From assembly GCF_019112545.1 (NCBI RefSeq), contig NW_025064893.1, positions 431,829 through 495,828 of the forward strand: a stretch of 64,000 nucleotides of DNA, in the 5' to 3' direction. Below are positions 59,369-64,000 of the stretch, one piece after another. Numbering within the stretch: the first letter of the stretch is position 1; each line of letters starts with the position of its first letter. The notes beneath the pieces were generated by a model, which saw nothing but the letters and a program-made list of their open reading frames with translations, searched no databases and had not been told where the DNA came from. The DNA is from Guyanagaster necrorhizus (taxonomy: Eukaryota > Basidiomycota > Agaricomycetes > Agaricales > Physalacriaceae). The position numbers and the translations under genes are program-made.

Positions 59369-62300
59369 CTAAGAAGTCACGCTAAAGGCCCCCCATCGTC
59401 TGCCATCGCTGGGCAGGACTTTCAAGGCCCTTTCCTTCACTTTGATAGCGCAGCTCCTACACGTGTATATGCGCTGGGAGGCATTTGCAGTAATCTTCCA
59501 CTCGTGCTGGCCGTCGGGTATGCTGCTGCACTTCGGATAGTTTGAAGCAACAGGTTCTCTCGGCTTTTCGGGATGAGGAGTCGCTTGCTGAGGAGAAGGA
59601 TGAGGAGACATGGAAGTGGAAGGCCTCGAAGAAAAAGCGTCGCTCGTATTGGTGTTTCGCCCTGATGTTCGATGTGTACTGCGCCGAGGACTGGAAGACG
59701 AAGATGCTGCGTTCGTGGCTCTTGCCTTTTCAGCACGTCGTGTGGTGGGAGGGGGCGTTGGTGGAGGAGACGAGAGGTGTGGACTCACGGGCCTTGCGAG
59801 AATAGGTTCCAAGTTGTCCGTGCTCAATCCGAAGGACGGGCGAAGACCCCGTCTAGGGGGACCAGGACGAGATATTGGAGATGGTGGAAGTAGGTCCTCG
59901 TCTGCAGGCAAAACAGCGTCATCGGACACTGAGGGCATGGCGGCATCCGAATCGCTATCAGCACCTGTAAAGGCTGTGAACATCCTGAGCTGGCGAGCGG
60001 CAAGAGACCCACCGTCGACCACAGATGTGGCTGATGCATAATATGACGAGTTATCCTCTGTCCCTTCATGGCAGGCCGGAATCAGAGGTTTCTGAGTCGT
60101 ACCAACACTAATCGGTGTAATTCCAGATCGTACTAACATGAGTACAACCAAAGTCAGAAAAAGCAACGAGTCTGCAATGTCGGAGATTCGGGTAACTTAC
60201 AGCCTTTGATGTAATTCAGCCATCGAAGACCCAACCACGAGAACGCAGGCTTTCTGTTCTCGTATCCAACAGAATACCTTGATAAGATCTTAGTGTATGA
60301 CCTTGACAGGAGAGGGAATCCTTCTCTACCAGGCAGACGCCCGAAGCATGAGCTTAGGTGGGTCATCGAGGATATGTTTGACAGCTATATGCGTAGGATG
60401 AGTCTTCTCATGTAATTGACCAGTCTGAACATACAAAAGTAATGTTGAATGTATTCCTGTCGAACCCTTTCGGCAGCAGTCTCATTATCTTTGGCGCTAC
60501 TAGATCTTGAAGACTGGCTATCTATAGGAGTAGCAGAGGTACCATTAGACAGAGCCATCTTATCACTACGTCAGTCAAAGATGGGTACCTTTGTTCTTTT
60601 TATCACTGGTAATAGCGCGGTGCAGCGCTTGGTTAAACGCCCCCATAGATCTGCGACCTTCAGCAATGCATCTGTCCCAGTCTTCGCGCGGTGCGATCCC
60701 CTCGAGAATCAAGTCGGGATCACATTGAAAGTCGTCTTGCGAATCGCCAGGAGGATTCGGAACAAGACTCTGAAGCTGCTCGATAGGATCCCTCCAGTGA
60801 TCGGACCTTGGTGCATGCCTCAGTGTTTTGAGTGCATAGAACTCCTTCTTGACAGATTCGATGTCCTCGCCGGTCTTGGCAATATCCTGTTAATCCACGT
60901 TTCAATGCTCGAAATTTAACAACAGGGATAATATACGCACTAGCGCTTTCTCAATAAGTGGAACAAGACCAGCACAGTACGCTTGATCGGCAAGCTCCTC
61001 TGTCTTCCCCACTTGACTCATCCAAGCATTAGACATTTGACCGAGAAGGCGACTTCCTCGAAGATTCATAAAGACATTGACCGCATCTTTGTTCATCTGT
61101 GACAGGCTCGCATATGCATTAGAAGACGCGTCATCTTCACTGAATGGCGTGGCATATGCACTGTATGACTCGTCGTCGTCGTCGTCACTGGAAGACGTAT
61201 CATCTTCAACTAGGGTCGTACTGGGACCGGACGGTGTCGGGTCCGATTTCAATTTAGGTCGACGTATTTCCTCAGGGTCCGGGACAAGATCTGGGTCCTT
61301 GATAATAAGATAGCGGTCTCCATCCAGGTCACTGCGATGATGTCAGAGTCTACTTCCCCATCGCAGTGACGCGGTACGCACCCGCCGCCCATCTGGTTAG
61401 GCTCGCTATACCCTCCTTTACCGGCAAATACTAAGAAGGAATAAGGAATGGAGAAGGTGCAAGCCAAAATGTTGACGCATACCAACGCAATTGGTGAGAT
61501 GCGATAACTCAGGGATGTTTACGGCTTCCAATCGTCGTAGATCTTTTAGAGGGCAAGTCAGTTCATGGAAAATGAACATCGTTCATGGTACCAACCACCG
61601 GGGGAGTAGGCAGGATTCCTGCCGACAACGAATGTCCCGACCTGCGGTCCTCCTTGATAAGGTCGGTTGATGTATATCTGACCTTCCTCCAATATTCCAA
61701 GCTCGTCTACGACTCCAAACAGATAGGCCGAGTCCTCCGATCTCACTCAAAAGAATGCCTACAGTGAAGAATAGATGAAAAACAAACCTTTACACGAATG
61801 TGCAATTTCGTACGGAGAGCGTCCAGCGAACGTTTTTGGAATTGCTTCAATAGACACGCGAGATGCCCTTCGTTCAAATCAAATCCAGCGAGAAGCATCT
61901 CGGATACTATAAGGATGCATGAAGATCAGAGATCAGCTGACATATATTGGTTGACTGTACTTACGTTCTTGGTCGAAGTCTTTTCCTTCTGAATCTAACT
62001 CTCCACCCACACAGTCCATCGCCTTTTGTCTATTGACCATGATCTGCTCGAGGTCATCAAGTTGCTTCCGAAGAAGAGATTCGAAGACCTGTAGTACGCA
62101 TCTTAAATATAGCATAAGCAGACACCTAAAACTCAAATATACCTCAAACGAAATTCCCAAGGTCATCAGAAGGACGATGAACTGAATACTGAGCCTAGCA
62201 CTACGGGGCGGACGATTGATATCTCGAACTTCGAGCGTCGAAGGTCCGCCTTCATATTTGAACATGGAGCGGCGATAGGCGACTTTAGCCCCAGCACTGC

Positions 62301-63342
62301 CGCAAATGTGGTCGAAGTCCTCGTCCTTGTACCTGACGAACAATCCCTTTATGCCCCCCAGTCGTATTTGAAAGACTATATGGGGAGTTAAAAGTCTAAA
62401 TGGAAAACGGACAGGAGACATTTGAGGACCCACCACAGGTGTCCTCACTCGCCCCAATGGTAGAGCAGACTTGTTTAGCGAATGAGTCGCGTATCATACC
62501 ACAGCTACGACCTTTAAGAACCTGGGAAGTGGTAAAATGCGGTATGAGACGCACCCGTCGCTACAGTCGGAACCATCATTGGCTATGAGGTCATCCAGGA
62601 GATAACGTTCCTCCAAGCCAACCTATCGGCGCTAGTAAATGGGAAGAAATTAGAATGTCATGTTAGTACGCACCTCAAGCGACGGATCGGTCGAAGAGAA
62701 AGACAACCCCAAACGTGCGGCATACTTTCCATATCCGTGCAGCCGATACACGGAGTTCAAGTCTCCAAATGCAGCCTTGAGACTGTGCACCGTCCAGTCT
62801 TCCCTTTCTTGAAAGAAAAGGACACGGCTTTCTTTCAATTGACTTTCAGTATACCCAAAGAAGATATACCTCCGCGGAATCAGATTAACATAATGGCGGA
62901 GTTGAATTATAGTTTAGGGCTCACTTCTTGCTTCCGATAGTAATGCCGCTCTTGATCTTATCCGCAAGGAGCTGCCGGACAAAATTGTCTTTCAGCGTTG
63001 TCGGGAAGCTCACCTTCAAGAATCGCCCGTTGTCGCTGATAAGGCGGGTCGCCCTAGACGACGAAATAACATCCTGGGTAATCTGAAAACTACCAGTATT
63101 GTCGAAACGAAGATGAACAATTGGAAAGGACTTAGATAGAGAGGCCTTGGCCGACATGGGGCTGAGGGCCAACCTTGACGCCGAGAGTCGCACCTCGTCG
63201 AAATTTGAATTTTCCGTTTCGAAAGGTAAACATCACATGACAATTCCTTATCTGTCGACCACATGACCGTGTCCGTAGCGGCTGCAGTACTGCTGTAGTT
63301 TTCTTCGGGTCCGAGGTCGGCCTCTTTCTTCAGAAATGACAT
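59369..63342 (-). CDS. RNA-dependent RNA polymerase (QDE-1/RDR type), multi-exon
   Basis: Eukaryotic RdRPs turn single-stranded RNA into dsRNA for Dicer and drive quelling and transposon silencing. Blocks in order: DNGRFLKVSFP (about 63,030), KYAARLGLSFSSTDPSLEV (about 62,690), FQIRLGGIKGLFV (about 62,350), a YRRSMFKYEGGPSTLEV segment (about 62,240), LFGVVDELGILEEGQI and GRNPAYSPGG (about 61,600–61,740), then GGDLDGDRY at 61,336–61,310, the metal-binding active site. The active site appears only when the 50-nt intron 61,332–61,381 is removed. Then come an acidic Asp-rich segment (about 61,180), LMLRASAW and KPAFSWLGLRWLNYIK (about 60,230–60,340). A long Ser/Pro-rich tail ends with CRSC-type cysteines (59,369–60,100). 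The 5' end is uncertain: 63,342 is an in-frame ATG, but the family usually has more N-terminal sequence. The link near 60,570 needs a very short intron or a frame change. Confidence 0.85.
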
Positions 63343-63405
63343 TGTGAGCAAGTTTTCGACTGCCCAGTCCCTATCTAAACTTGTTTCTTTTACGACAAAA
63401 TTCAA

Positions 63406-64000
63406 ATAGCAGCCTTGAAACGTTGACTCCCTTCATCGCCTTCGCGTCGCGTCCACCACGCGCTGTTTCCCCCCTTTTCTCATCTTCTGCTACTAATATC
63501 TATAAAAGTAGGAATTATGTGTATTGAGTTCCCAAAAGTTGCCTCCATAGACCACCAGACCATACATATCCGTGACGACCCGTTTCTCCGAAATCATTAT
63601 CAATGCTAAGTATTTGGCCCGATAGAATGAATTCTACCTGCATTCATCCTTAATGTGACTGTGAGAAACTACTTATTCTATATTTCTACGACTTATGATG
63701 AGTGCTCTGCCACTTTCTCATTTGTTATTAGAGCGCTCCGTGGTTGATCATTATGAGGCAGCCTTGGATTTTTGTTTCTTTCAACTACCACAAACATACC
63801 AGAGGTATCAGCCATGGACTAAAAAGAAAAACGGCCTCAAAAGCTCAGCGCTGCTGGATACAGAATGTTTGGCTTCATCAACCACTCCAGCGCAGCATCA
63901 CTACCAATCTCGATCGTACTTCATATTCCATGAGTTGATGTGGATGAGGTACGGAAATTGGACGAATGCGCCCAACGAAGGAATAGGCGGCAGTGCCAAG
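63406..64000. other. region upstream of the RdRP, no gene recognised
   Basis: Only short frames are present. It may hold 5' exons or the promoter of the RdRP gene; no motif was recognised. Confidence 0.4.

Noticed and set aside
61249..61485. An RdRP active site apparently mutated to EVDSD
   Set aside because: That reading comes from translating through an intron. Removing the 50-nt GT–AG intron 61,332–61,381 gives the normal GGDLDGD.
1..64000. CRISPR arrays, bacterial operons or phage-type defence systems
   Set aside because: No regular direct-repeat/spacer array or prokaryotic gene layout is present; the introns and gene families are fungal.

Overview
The window looks like part of an Agaricomycete (basidiomycete) chromosome. 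Genes on the right have many introns of about 50 nt with GT–AG ends. The protein families are typical of mushroom-forming fungi: DUF3632, a DUF6534 membrane protein, an F-box/LRR protein, an HNH-type protein, caspase-fold peptidases and a QDE-1-type RNA-dependent RNA polymerase. All coordinates and splice sites were read by eye; no alignment or search was run.

Positions 1–35,521 are repeats. The left edge holds the 5' end of a minus-strand gypsy element (1–662), followed by 3.7 kb of AT-rich, nearly CpG-free decayed DNA that includes a broken transposase-like frame. Positions 4,402–35,516 form a four-level nest of LTR retrotransposons, each with a matching 5-bp target-site duplication: a Ty1/copia element (minus; TSD AATAC) holds chromovirus A (Ty3/gypsy, minus; TATAT), which holds chromovirus B (minus; GTCTT), which holds chromovirus C (plus; GTATT). 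Element A also carries a separate non-coding insert of about 1.4 kb in its gag. A, B and C encode Gag with a CCHC knuckle, protease, RT, RNase H, integrase and a C-terminal chromodomain. All show a PBS that is complementary to a sequence in their own LTR, 34 nt after a TATTTAAG box, as expected for Tf1/sushi-type self-priming. The copia PBS instead matches an internal initiator tRNA-Met fragment. All elements carry nonsense changes, mostly C-to-T/G-to-A transitions.

Positions 35,522–51,040 are gene-bearing. They hold two tandem 13-exon metacaspase genes (minus; 346 and 352 aa as spliced here), a DUF3632 gene (plus), an alpha/beta hydrolase (plus), a DUF6534 seven-helix membrane protein (plus) and an F-box/LRR-like gene (minus, frame-broken as read).

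Positions 51,420–53,900 contain two HNH-family pieces on the minus strand on either side of a 551-N assembly gap; the left piece is almost CpG-free and frame-broken. To the right lie a Gcn4/CPC1-like bZIP regulator (minus, 506 aa, with paired TGACTCA sites upstream), a weak hypothetical gene, and an RdRP gene (minus, about 4 kb) with the DLDGD active site. The RdRP is an RNA-silencing enzyme and lies 24 kb from the nest, where C and B form a long inverted repeat that could be a source of dsRNA; that functional link is only inference.
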